Source: Bathynomus jamesi (lineage: Eukaryota; Arthropoda; Malacostraca; Isopoda; Cirolanidae). From it: a stretch of 64,000 nucleotides of DNA. The stretch spans positions 310,001-374,000 of the forward strand of contig JAJOZX010002356.1 in assembly GCA_023014485.1 (NCBI GenBank), read 5' to 3'. Numbering within the stretch: position 1 is the first letter of the stretch; each line of letters starts with the position of its first letter. The position numbers and the translations under genes are program-made. Below the pieces are notes generated by a model that made no database searches, had not been told where the DNA came from, and worked only from the letters and a program-made list of their open reading frames with translations. Shown one piece after another: positions 1-12,200 of this stretch.

Positions 1-497
1 GGAGCTTAGTGACTGGAAAACTGGCGTGACTGAGCCTCCTCTGACCTGCTCCCTCACCACTGCATGACCCTCACACACACAGTCAGTAGAGAGATGTGTA
101 AGAATGATAACTGAAGCAGCACAACATGTTTACTCACAGGAGAGGAAGGAGGCGTACATTAGTACCAGGTGGCCAGTAGGGAGCTCATGTCCAGGAACAA
201 GAGCAAGGCAGACATGGCATCCTTGGCAAAGTTCAAGAAACCTATCTATATTTCTAAGTTTTAATATTGGAATACAATCAAAATGTCTTTAATTGTATGT
301 AATGTAGTTATATACCACAAAATAAATACTTGCAAAAATTGCTGATTTTTCGTAAACTTCAACTTCAAATATAAGTAGCTAGGAGTGGTCAAATCTAGAT
401 TTAAAGCCATATTTCGATTTAGCACATGATAATGCACCATTTGGTCACTAGTAGTCTTTGAAAATCTAAAGATTTCACTTTGCTCCCTAAAATTGAC
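1..497. other. Unassigned left edge
   Basis: No gene, RNA or known repeat is recognised. The first 240 bases are clearly richer in G and C than the rest, and the change to AT-rich sequence near base 245 may mark the edge of an older insertion. The short open frames here have no familiar motif. No other part of the window matches it by eye. Confidence 0.4.
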
Positions 498-592
498 ACA
501 CCCTAACACGGTATGCAATAATGGTTTCAACTAAAAATTCGACCACAAATTTGCAGCAGCATTATTTCAGTAACCAAACTCAACACTCACAA
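498..592 (+). pseudogene. Copy 0: relic of the last fibrinogen-lectin exon
   Basis: About 95 bases match the 3' part of the last exon of copy 1 (about 19,180-19,265), sharing runs such as ATTCGACCACA and TTTGCAG. The frame is lost (GGCTTCAACTG has become GGTTTCAACTA, plus small indels) and the match ends just before the stop codon. No other exon lies to the left. It is the tail of an older tandem copy upstream of copy 1, followed at about 628 by the same 3' flank that follows the gene elsewhere. Confidence 0.75.
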
Positions 593-1240
593 GTCCTATA
601 TATCCGAACTTAGAGACTAAAGTATTATTTATGAATTTACATATATTGCATTAGTTGATAGACTATGACGTCATAAAGTAAATTGATTCCTTTCACATTT
701 TCCAACCTTGAATACTGAATCCTCATACTGATATCTTCAGTATCGGTTGTTTCGTATAATAATAAAGAATTTACAGTCTGCAAGACATTATTTATATGGT
801 GCGTTGTGTCTAATGTTATGCCGTATAAATGTTGTTTGGCCATGTTGAAGTTCATTCATGTATTTGCCAGAATTGAATAATGTTATGTTAATATATTCTT
901 GTGGTTATTAATTATTGAATAATCTTCAATTTTTGTTGACCTCTTCCCTTTGGAACCATTTAAATTAATTGATTTCATTCATTTATTCTTGACCTACCAA
1001 TGCCCTGTCAACATCTCAGTTAGTCTTCACATAAATGCTTACATATGATTACGTTCATGTTTGTAACTATTGCAATATTCGCCTAGCCATTCTGTGTACA
1101 GTGAATTGTCCCCTCGCCCAAAACACAAGAAAGTGAATGAGAAATGATAAGTTCTCAAAAGCATTCAATCATAAGTCAGTCAAAATTATTTCGGGCAATT
1201 CTGCAATTGATTTGCACGCTACTGAAAAAAAAATATACTC

Positions 1241-1241
<1 letters not shown>

Positions 1242-1305
<64 letters not shown>
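1242..1305. repeat. (TA)n microsatellite
   Basis: More than 30 TA dinucleotides lie directly in front of a tRNA-derived SINE. The two related blocks at 30.5 and 47.4 kb lack both the TA run and the SINE head. Confidence 0.95.
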
Positions 1306-1311
<6 letters not shown>

Positions 1312-1312
1312 C

Positions 1313-1592
1313 TACTGTAGTGGTTAGCATTTGTTCATCCTTCCACACAATAGAAATTGGTTGGTAGATAAATGGGTACCCTCTCTAAGTACCCAGTGGT
1401 TAAGACAGTGGATTGTTGATCGGGTCGTCGTGAGATCGAGTCCGAGCGAGGATTGTGCAAGTTCTGTTCATCCGTGATTCGGCGTGGTTCGAATTCCACG
1501 CGTTGAACTACAGGTTTAAGGTGGAGTGACAAGCTTGACTTTCTTTCAAAATGAACAATTCGTGCGGAAGCAAAACCAATTAAACAAGGTAA
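1313..1592 (+). mobile_element. SINE-A, tRNA-derived, two modules
   Basis: It contains the SINE-A landmarks in order: TAGTGGTTAGC (box-A-like), TTCATCCTTCCACACAA, GGTTGGTAGATAAATGG, GTGGTTAAGAC, GGCGTGGTTCGAATTCCACG (box-B-like) and AACAATTCGTGCGGAAGC. The same order is seen at 17,655-17,960 (+) and 24,586-24,888 (-). This copy has lost most of the tRNA head between TAGTGGTTAGC and TTCATCC. It is non-coding and would depend on a LINE for mobility. Confidence 0.75.
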
Positions 1593-2493
1593 TATATATA
1601 TATACACTGCGTATATAAATAGTATTCCCATATTTTTTTATTTTTAATAAGAATTAAAAAATAGTCGATATATACTCCCACTCAAAGCCACTGATCTTCA
1701 ATCGTGTGCGGTCCAGTAAATGAAGAGATTAACAGCTTCAGACCTATTTTCCAATTCTATTGCCACAAAAACACCAAAAAATGTTTAACTATTTATGATT
1801 GCAAAAGTGCTGTTATAAAATGATATGTATATAAATATATGCATTATAAAGTAGGCCTCAAACGCCATCCTAATGAATCCAATTTACTTTTCTGCATTCT
1901 TTAGGGTAGGCCTACAGAAAGCTGTCTTTCCCCATATCCCAGCTGGACATCCCCAAAGGATGGGTTATATAAGTTGAGTGTAGGAAAGGGCAAGAGGAGG
2001 TTATTGGCGGAAGGAAAGGCTGGAAAGGTTCGGAAAGAGAAAGGCCGGGTTATATACTAAGGACAAGCATCATCATATAACTACCAATTCTTTAATATTT
2101 AATAATTTACTAAGAATAACTATCCCATTCTTAAAAGTATAATTAATGACTTTCTGTGAATTAGTGAGCCACACATTAATCCCCACTCGCCCCACATTTA
2201 AACACTTAACCATCTTTGAATAATAACAGTATTAGAGACCAAAGAAATCAAACTAAAAACTGCAGTAAATTTTACTTCACAAAGTATAAACGTTCTATTT
2301 TTCTACACTTTTATAGAAATCTGGATCTCAAAAAGTCTTTCTAGAGTTCTGATCTTTTGATTTTGGCGACTGGAAGTGTAATTTGTTTACAGGTGTGCAA
2401 CAGAATACGCTATGTTCCACGATCCTTGAGTAATGATGTCCGTCTATCTTTCAGATGTATAAACGATGTCACATTGTTTATATAAGGCCATTT

Positions 2494-2571
2494 CTGCCTG
2501 TCAGGGTTAAAAAGGGCCAAGTTGTCATAGATATACACATAGACGTGGCACTTTATAACCCTCTCACGCAG
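2494..2571. other. Stem-loop conserved in three flank copies
   Basis: CTGCCTGTCAGGGTTAAAAA pairs with the inverted CTTTATAACCCTCTCACGCA across a loop of about 35 bases. The same hairpin recurs at 34,143-34,220, where the arms are almost perfect, and at 45,749-45,826. Its role is unknown. It could be a small inverted-repeat element or an RNA hairpin. Confidence 0.6.
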
Positions 2572-2870
2572 ATTTATAGCTAATCTTATAACGGGAATGT
2601 TCAATGTTTTCTATCCAAATTTGAATAAATTTTCTCTGCAGTGAATAAAAGGTAATATGAAGTGCAATACCCATTGGTATCTTCTGATCAAAAGAACGAG
2701 TAATGAATCGCATTAAAAATTGATTAACCCACATAAGAGTGACTTAAGTGTATACTAGTATGACTTTTGAGTGAACTTGAGGAAGTCTTTAAATATAAAT
2801 AATCCTTAAATAATTCTTGAGGGAGTCTTTAGATAAAAATGAATGTGTTTCTTGTCGTTTGACCTCCGTC

Positions 2871-3580
2871 GTAAAGGAAAGGCCATGTGAAGGAGGAGAC
2901 TTACAGCATTACTTGAGATCCGAGCCACGGTTCTCTTTTTACTTTGAACGGAAATGATGGACACCAATATAACTTCTGAATAGACCCATCGTCGCTTAAT
3001 TTAGCAAATGAAACGTAATAATACCGAGGATGAAGGGCTTATAAACTCCAAATCAGTCCTAAACATGCCATAATTTATTTTTTGGATATAATTATGTTTA
3101 ATTGCAACAATTTAATTTTAATCATAAATTCATTTTAATAAAGCAAATATTTAATGGGTTTATATACAAACCAATATATTCTTTTCTAATTTTTAAATAA
3201 TATTTTACCTAATTCTATCCTAAAGAATAAACGAAACAGGAAATGCTTTGCAAAATCGGAAGTAGACTTTTAACTTTTATCATAAAAAAGCTTCCTTCAG
3301 TACACTAAACATTTAAGGTCGTTGCGCACATTTCGAGGAAATTCAGAAAGGCGTTTCCTGATGTTCTTTAGCACTGAGTATTTACACGAATTAAGAGAGA
3401 TAACTGCGTTCACTTCATGGGTGCAAATTCCATTTTGTTGGTATAATAAAGCCTCGACTTCACAAACTCTGACACTTTTATTCCTAAGTACTGCTCTGCA
3501 TCACCTTCTTTCTTCTGTTTCCTTTATAAAAGTTATTGTTTTTAAAATACTTTTAAATAAACGTTTTCGTGATTTATAAA
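2871..3580 (+). other. Upstream region of lectin copy 1
   Basis: This is single-copy DNA between the repeated flank and the signal-peptide exon, so the promoter and 5' UTR of copy 1 should lie here. A TATAATAAAG stretch at about 3,440 and an Inr-like TTCAGTACA at about 3,296 are possible elements but are weak. The whole stretch is missing in front of copy 2, where the flank joins directly to intron 1 sequence near 34,487. Confidence 0.4.
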
Positions 3581-4053
3581 ATGAAAATGATTGTGAAATT
3601 AATTTTAATTTTGGCCTCATTTTGTTTTGGGGTGAAAGGTGGTGTATTGTTTGACTCGAAGGAAACCACCAACAGTTGCGTGGTAAGTACATTTCCTATC
3701 TACCATAAAAACCATAACCATGAGATTAGTTTTTATTAATGATCAAATAGGTAAATGTATTGTTGTTGAATTAAGAAAAAGTATAAATATTTTTTGTTCT
3801 CAACGCTTTGTTTACCCGATAATATTTTAGGAATAGAGACACATACAGATAGACATACAGATATATAAATAGATAGGTAGACAATAACAAACAATCACTA
3901 AATGAAGAAACAGATTTTAATAAAAATAACGAAAGAAATATTTTTAATAAAAACTATTTAATATATTTAAGTTTTTCAATAGTGGATATTAATCTTACAA
4001 TATTGTGTTAAATATAAGATAATAATATAGTCATTGGTGCGCCATTTTTTTAA

Positions 4054-4084
<31 letters not shown>

Positions 4085-7000
4085 TTTTTTTTATCGACAC
4101 TGAACAAACGGTGGCGAAAATAGAGCGTTAAGTTTGATTTGTAGGTCCTGTCTGGGTATGTGGGTATGTGGGTGCTGTCTACTTCCCTTTATTATTTTAT
4201 TAATCAACTTTTATTTTTTTCAAATTTCAAAATTTTAATTTTAAAAATAAATATTAAAATATTACAATTTGTGTCATGTTAAACTGTAAAGTTGTTCCAT
4301 TCAGAAAAAAACCGTTTTCAATTTTAATTGTTCCATTTGAAAGAATTAAAATAAAATGAATTGTCCATTTTCAAATGTTGACAAATTTGGAATAATTTAT
4401 ATTTTGAAAGTGAATATAATTGATTCAAAGTCGAATCTGAAAGGAAATATTTTCCAACGGCTTCTAAGATCGTTTCATAATCAGTTCAGAAAAAGGAACG
4501 AATAATTTTGAAGAAACGTTGGTCTGTGTGGACCAATTTAGTTTTTCACTGTACAATAATATAATGAACAATTGTTCACACGACATTTTATTTTATTTAA
4601 TTTGGCCTTTACGCATTACTGTAGCTTTCAAGGGGCTCCAAAATTAGTTAAAAATAGGATAAAATATATAATATATATTGTGATTTCTATGATCATCGAA
4701 GTGCATTCTAAAAGATGTAAAACTATTAAAGATCAAAGATGTAATCAAAGTGGCACATTTTATTTTCATTTACAAATATAAGAACAAAATCATTAACTTA
4801 CATTGGATAAATAAATATTATTTTGTAACTCATCAAGAAATTCACTCATATCAGACTAGGAATAGATGAAAGCACGTTATTCCTCAATTTAGATTGTGTT
4901 CATCTCAGAAATTACCCATTTTCGATGGACTTGAAATATAAGATGATTTAAGTGCTGATATAAAAAAACATTTCGTTTAAAAACAAGTTGAAATCTTAAT
5001 TAATAATGGAATACTGATAAAGATCGATAATAATGTACATAAATGTACATTTCTGTATTACTTGTTCATTTCTCGTGTCTAACATTCATTTCTTTGTATT
5101 GTATTAGTATCATTTCTACAATAATGACTGTTTTCATAGGTTTCATATCTATAGCAATAACTTATGCTTGATTTCTACTGTATTTCTACTATTAGTTTCT
5201 TTGTAAATTAATCATAATTTAATGGTGACTTATATATAATGCAATTTATCTCTCACTAATTTGAGAACTTGGTAAAGCCGAAAGAGTGAGGGCAAAATTA
5301 TATAAAATGAATAGTCCGATTGACAGTATTATTATATTATTTGTACTAAAGTATTATTGTAACATAAGAAAAATATTGTAATTTTTATTTTATAAATAAA
5401 TTTATAAATAAAACTAAATAAAAATAGATATTTTCAAAATGACTTTCATGACATCACCGGGATTTAAATTCATTGTCTAATTTTCATCTATCCGTTCGTT
5501 TATATATTTTAAATTAATTAATATTTCTTATTCATGATTTATATATTATTAATCAAAACTACCTTTTAACTGATGTTTTATCTTTAATTAACCTGAGATT
5601 CCACTAAAGCCAAAAGCTTAAAAAAAAAATTAAATAAAATAAATAGTCCAACTGAGAATTACTTATTTTATGCTAAAGAATCATTTCTTCCTTCATCCAT
5701 TCAAAGACTAATGTGGAATGTTTAATGAAATATCTAATCAATTTTCTAACACTAAACTCTCTAATGAATGAAAGCTGAGAGAGTTTAAGTTTTACTTCAA
5801 ATTCAAATTGATATGAAGAAGTGCTTCACGACATTACTCTCTCTAAACGTTTAACTTTCAGTTTATATCCATTATTTCTTGTAACTCACTTTGTATCCTT
5901 ATCAAACCACATTCTATATAATTCACATCATAAGAGCAATTTATCATTTGAAATTCCTGAAGTAGTCCAACCCTAACTCTACGTTTTGAAATGAATACAT
6001 ATCTGATTCACCTAAGCTTTCTCATAAGTTTTACTTTAAATTTATGTAATTATTTTGGTTGGTCTAGCCTCAACATTTCCTAATTTATCAGTGTCTTTTC
6101 TCGATTACAGGTTGTGAAACTTAGAGATTTAACTTAGAATTAGCTTACTGTATATCAAGAGTCCGAGGTCTAAGGGAAGGCTCTCGGCCACAGGTTATAC
6201 TTTTTCATCTTAGGCCTATCCTTATAATGGAAGTTAATAAATACGTGGAACAAACTTACAAATCCTAATGCTTCATAGAATAAATGCACAAATATAATAA
6301 TTTGATCCTCTTTTCCAGATGTATGTAGGACAAAAGCCCCCTAGGGCAAAAGCCCTCTAGGAAAAATAATAATGAGAATTTTTTTTAATCATTATTTTTA
6401 TTCTTTATTATTTACAGTTTATGAACACTTCTCTGACATGTAAAATATTACATTTATTATATCATAAGACTGCAATAAGGAAGGCATTATAAGTATTATA
6501 CAGTAGCACACATTAACGCTAATATTTACACAACCATAAAAAATTACATTATAAAAGGATCATCATGCCTTATCTAGGCAAAGTCAGCTTTATAAGTATT
6601 ATACAGTAGCACACATTAACACTTGCATTATAAATTTATAGCTCACTATTTTACAGGAGCACAAAATTATTTACACAATCATAAAAATGAACATTATAAA
6701 AGGAACATCGTACCATATCTCGGGAAAATCAAACAAATAAAGCACAATATTAAAAAGTTCATTAAGTGTTAAGGTTCATTTAAAGTTCATTTTACTCCCA
6801 CCTAATGCTTTGACCTACACCATCCAGAAATTCCCCCAAGGTCTTCCTCTCATTCACATAGTCCAGACATAGGTTCTTCAAACGCAGTTGATCCTCCTTT
6901 GTGGCACGTTCCTAACCTAACCTAACCATTCAGGTAGACAAAAGAGCGATCAACTAGAGTGAATCAACATAGACAAAGATTATATTTGTTTAGGATTACT

Positions 7001-9172
7001 TCATAGCACACGAACAATAATATAAAAAATGGAGGCTTTTGTCCTACTTTGCACTTTAACTGAGGGGGTTTTGTCCCATTTTGCACTTTAACTGAGGGGC
7101 TTTTGTCCTACTTTGCACTTTAACTGAGGGGCTTTTGTCCAGGGGCTTTTGTCCTAGGGGCCTTTTGTCGGGACCATTTTCCAGAGGGCCTATAAATACA
7201 AATAAAAAAAGTGAAATGTCGAGTTGAAGTTTCATATATACTACTCCCATTTAGAGTGTATCTTTTCTGATTTACTTGTGTTTCCTCTTTACATGCAGAC
7301 TCTTTCAATTCCTGAAGAAGATTTTAAACTTCTTCGCAAAATTTCTGGTCGTTTGGACACGTTCCTGGAGAGGAATCTCGAAGCGGGTCACCAAAATCTC
7401 AAGAAAGGTAAAAATCACATTATGACTAACGATTTGTTTCCACCAAATCTTCAACTCACAATATTCACAATAAGTTAATTTCACTCTCTTCATAGTATTT
7501 AAGCAAAACAATTTATATTTGTTAACTTCTGATATTAATTACAAGTTTATGATGAAAATTGCACTTAATTTGAACCACAAACTTTTGTTAATATTTTGGA
7601 GAAAGACATCTAAATTAAACTTTTAACTTTCTAACGTCTTAAAAGCGGATTAAAGACAAAAGTCGGATCACGTTAAGAATAGCGAACCCATAGGGTGTTG
7701 GGTTCGCTATTCTTGACATGGATAATTTTGGGTTCCCTATTCTTGACATGGAAACTTTTGGGTTTGCTATTCTTAACATGGATAATTTTTTAAAAACCTA
7801 TTCTTTACATGAGATATATATAATCCGATTATAAAGCCTCTTATCGTTAGTTACTAAGTTACAAAAAATATGTTTGGAAATATCGTACATTTGGAAATAT
7901 CGTACGTATCTTATCGTACGTAAAGCGACTTAAATTTACAGAAAATATGTATAGGCGACTTAAAGTTACAGAAAATATGTATCGCATTCATCTACTGCAA
8001 ATTTGTAAAGGAACTTGATTTTTTTTCAGTTTTATTTAATACTAATGTTATCTGAAATTTTTCACTTTACAACCCCAACAAAATTCGGAGCTATTGAAGA
8101 ATAGGGACCCCAGCCTTCTTTAGTTAGGCTTATAAAGCTAACTAACGAAAATATCACGACCTAACCTAACCAATCGTTAGGTTAACTGTACGCCCTTGAC
8201 GATTGGTTAGGTTAGGTCATGATATTTTCGTTAGTTAGCCTTATAAAGCTAACTAAAGAAGGCTGGGGTCCCTATTCTTTAATAGCTCCCAAAATTTTGC
8301 GCCACCATTGCATCACAATATCCTTTCCATTAAAATCCTATTGTTTTATTATGCTAGGCAAACTAGTTTTTTAAAGTGGCTTCTTATTAAATATTTCAAT
8401 TTCTCTTAATAATATTTTTTTTTTTCGAAGTATTTTTCCCTGTTGAAACATTAGGTTGTTGAATTTTGGGTTCGCTATTCTTAACTTGTTGAATTTTGGG
8501 TTCGCTATTCTTAACATGTTTAATTTTGGGTTCGCCATTCTTAACATGAGGTAAATGGGTTCGCAATTCTTAACCTGATCCCTAAAGTGAGTAAATTCAA
8601 TTGACTTTTAAAAATAGATTTTTTCTTCATTTCTACAATGACAAAATATAAAGAAAAAAATTTTCCCATTAAATTCTTTAAGAACATTATGAAACTTAGA
8701 TTTTTAAAACAATATTAAAGAATAAATGAGTATCCTGTAAAGAAAGGAACGTAGAATACAGGTTGTTGATAAATTTTGTTTTCAAATTCAAACCCTTTTA
8801 AAATATTAATTAAGTTTTTACAGTGATTCTATTTGCTGCATTTGAAAGAACATCTCAGAGTTTTTTCTAACATGACGAAAGTTGCCGATATTATGAACCT
8901 GAAGATCAGAATTACTGATGCCATTGTGACCGTTAAATACAGGAATGAGAAACATTTTAAAATTAGATAATTTAAAATTTTGAGTTGGAAATAAAATGGG
9001 GGTTTTGACCCCCTTTCTAAGCAGTCAAATGTAAATTTCGAAGGATTTTATTTCACAATTAACTGACAATTTATTTGTGAAAAGTTTACTTTTAAATGGA
9101 ATTGAAGTCAACAATTAGACAGATTAAAGGAATTTGAATGCATATAATATAAAATTATATTAACTTAAATAC

Positions 9173-9215
<43 letters not shown>

Positions 9216-12200
9216 TATTATTATATATTGTGGTAAAAAATTTAGTATAAAATACTTTTAACTATTAACATAATAATAATAGATTTAATAAGGGGGAAAT
9301 TTGAGTTTCTAGTATATTATTTATCATTCATTAATTTACCATTGATTAAGTTATTAATTATTTATATATAAAGAGAGAATGCATTAAATTCACTGAATTA
9401 TAATAGATGGGTTTTAGTAAGAATTGTAGGTAGAGCGGCATGAAGGCTGCTCCGGAAATTAGAATGGTGACACCTCACAATGTTGGTGACTTCTGCTTCA
9501 TTTACAAAATAATTAAAAATATTTTAAAATATTGGACATTCGAATATAAATAATTTATTTATTAAATAAATAGATAAAGAGACAATAGACAGTAGATAGA
9601 TAAAGAGATAAATAAGTGGATAAATGAATCAAAAAATTTGTATATAAATTAGTAAGATGAGCTACGAATGTAAATATGTTTCAATAAAATTATTAATTGG
9701 TCAATTAATGTAAGTGATCAATAGCTAATAATAAATAATTTTTAGTTTGTCAATCAAAAGTATTTAGTTGAAAAGATTAATATTGGAATTAAATGTAAAT
9801 TTAACAAAATATTAAAATAAGATAAATTAACAAAGTAAAATTAAGTATGAATAAAGTTAATGACTTAAACAATCAATAATTACGTATTAAAGTCAATAAA
9901 ATGAAAGAATAAATAAAACTTAGAATAAATCATGAATACGATTCATTTACATAATATTAAAACAAAATATTACATTTATAACAGAAAATATATGATAAAA
10001 CAGACAGACACACACACACACACACACACAGAGGGATACAGAGCCACAGAAACACAGACAGAGACAGAGAAATGAAATGACAAGCGTTTGAACGATTACT
10101 TCCCAATTTGTCATTTCCATTCCCAATTTTGGTCCTCAAATGAAAATGGCGAAATTTAAAAAATCGATATTTTGACAAAACCGTATCTTAACTGAGGCAA
10201 TAATGTTTACGTCGCTGAAACGGCGCCAAATGGGAATGTCTAATATTTCTTCATCTAACTTACTTTAATCAATCACAACCTAGCCTAACATTAGCCTAAC
10301 AAATCACAACCTAACTTATCGTAACCTAACCAATTTTAAACTTACCCAGACCAAAGTGAAAAAGGACGTGGATGGGAATGAAAATGACATGAAATGGGAA
10401 TGGCATAAATTGGGAATTGTCCGGAATTCGAATTCGTTTTAGTTGCTCTAATCCAAACCCTTTCTACATTATCAATATCTTTTCTAAAATATAGGCTGTC
10501 TAACTTAGAGATTGAACAAAGGGTAGGTCAGCTGTATATGAAGAATTCTAGGTTTATGGTTGGGGTCAGGGTCACAGGCGAGTTATTAATCTTGAAAGAC
10601 TTTGGTAGCCAAAGCCTTAACAAATTTCTTAGCAAATTTCCTTTTATAGTATTGGTATCAGAGCTTCAATAATGACTTTGTATTTGTTTTATATCTATAA
10701 TAATAATAAATTAGATGGAGCAAGTGTAGTTTATGTCCCCCTAACGCAAAAGTGGGGACAAATTACAGAAGTTCAAAGTTGGGGAACGTAAACTACACTG
10801 GGATCTTACGGAGACATTTTTTAAATGAATCCATCAAATAAAACGTTAAAATATGATAATAAAATCCCAGTCTAATAGACAGAGTTTATTTCCATTATTT
10901 CCATTATTCTGTTAGAGTGCGTTTTTATTATCATATTTTGAGTTTTTTGCATTTAAAACGTTAAAACTGACGAAAATATTACGACTTAACCTAAATAAAT
11001 AAATAAATAAATAAATAACCTAAATAAATAAATAAATAAATAACCAAAATAAATAAATAAATAAATAACCAAAATAAATAAATAAATATATATATATATA
11101 TATATTGACGATTGGTTAGGTTAAGTCGAAGTATTTTCGTTAGTTTTTAACGTTTTATTTGATTAGGTATACGCGGACAAAGTTGGGGAATGCAAACTAC
11201 ACTAGATAATGTAGGGGAAAGTAAACTACACTACTCACCACAGGGGGCCGGGATCACCTGAAGATCCGTCACCCCAACGTTTTTTTAGTCAGCTTTATAA
11301 GTCTAACTAACGAAAATATCACGACCCACCCTAACCAATTGTTTGGTCAACTGTACCTTGACGATTGGTTAGGCTAGGTCGTGATATTTTCGTTAGACTT
11401 ATAAAGCTAATTAAAATAGGCTGGGGTGACGGATCTTTAGGGGACGTAAACTACACTTGCTCCAATTAGGTTAATGTATATTCTATAATTAATAATTCTT
11501 ATTAAGGATTTATATAATATTAATAATAACTTATTTTTAAATAAGAGCTCAGTAAAGCTTAAACGTTAAGGCCCAAATTAAATTAAATAAATAGTCGAAT
11601 TTCACAGTTATATATTTTATGTTAAAATCATTTTAACAACCAAAAATGTAAAATCTGAAAAATATTTTTTATTTTATCAATAAAATATTTTTGAATTCAA
11701 TTCATTTCAATTCAAAATTAATAAATGCATGAAAGACACCTTGAAGACTTAAACCTACATTGAATAAATGAATAAATGCACAAATATAATAATTGTTTTC
11801 TCATCTTTTCAACATAGCTTATAAATACGAACACTAAATAAGCCGAGTCACAACTTCAAGGTTTTTTAAACGACACTGCGCATGCGTTTAGGTCCAAAGA
11901 ATAGAAAACTAACTTATTAAACAAATGAAATGTTTAATATCTGTCTTTATATGCACTATATAAAAAATTTAACATAAACTCATTTTTCAAATATTTGACT
12001 TACCAAGCAAACATTTCAAAAGAGCTATTATTTATTCATTTGGTAAAGCTTAGATCATGTCTATTTTCCCTATGAGTCCAGACTTCTGGGACACCCACTA
12101 TATAAGCAAACCTTTAGTACCATTTAGGACAGAGGTTTTCTACCTGGGGTACGCGTACCTCCATTGGTACGCATATGTTATTACTATTATTCAGGGTGTT

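Larger units (their letters stand above)
628..2870 (+). repeat. Direct repeat of the lectin 3' flank (left copy)
   Basis: This block is repeated directly at about 30,000-34,487 and inversely at about 45,530-47,960. The order of landmarks is the same in all three: a TGACGTCA motif, a SINE portion, a stretch containing GGACATCCCCAAA, a stem-loop, and a 400-base block ending near GACCTCCGTCG. The 30-34 kb copy is interrupted by a transposon (30,824-33,242) that is missing here, so this copy gives the empty site. No coding region is supported inside it. Confidence 0.85.

Noticed and set aside
1137..1367. Open frame with a long IYIYIY run
   Set aside because: It is the (TA)n microsatellite read as codons, with no start context or homology.
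7056..7308. Open frames across the right end of the type F element
   Set aside because: They arise from the tandem words GGGCTTTTGTCC and change with repeat number; no motif is present.
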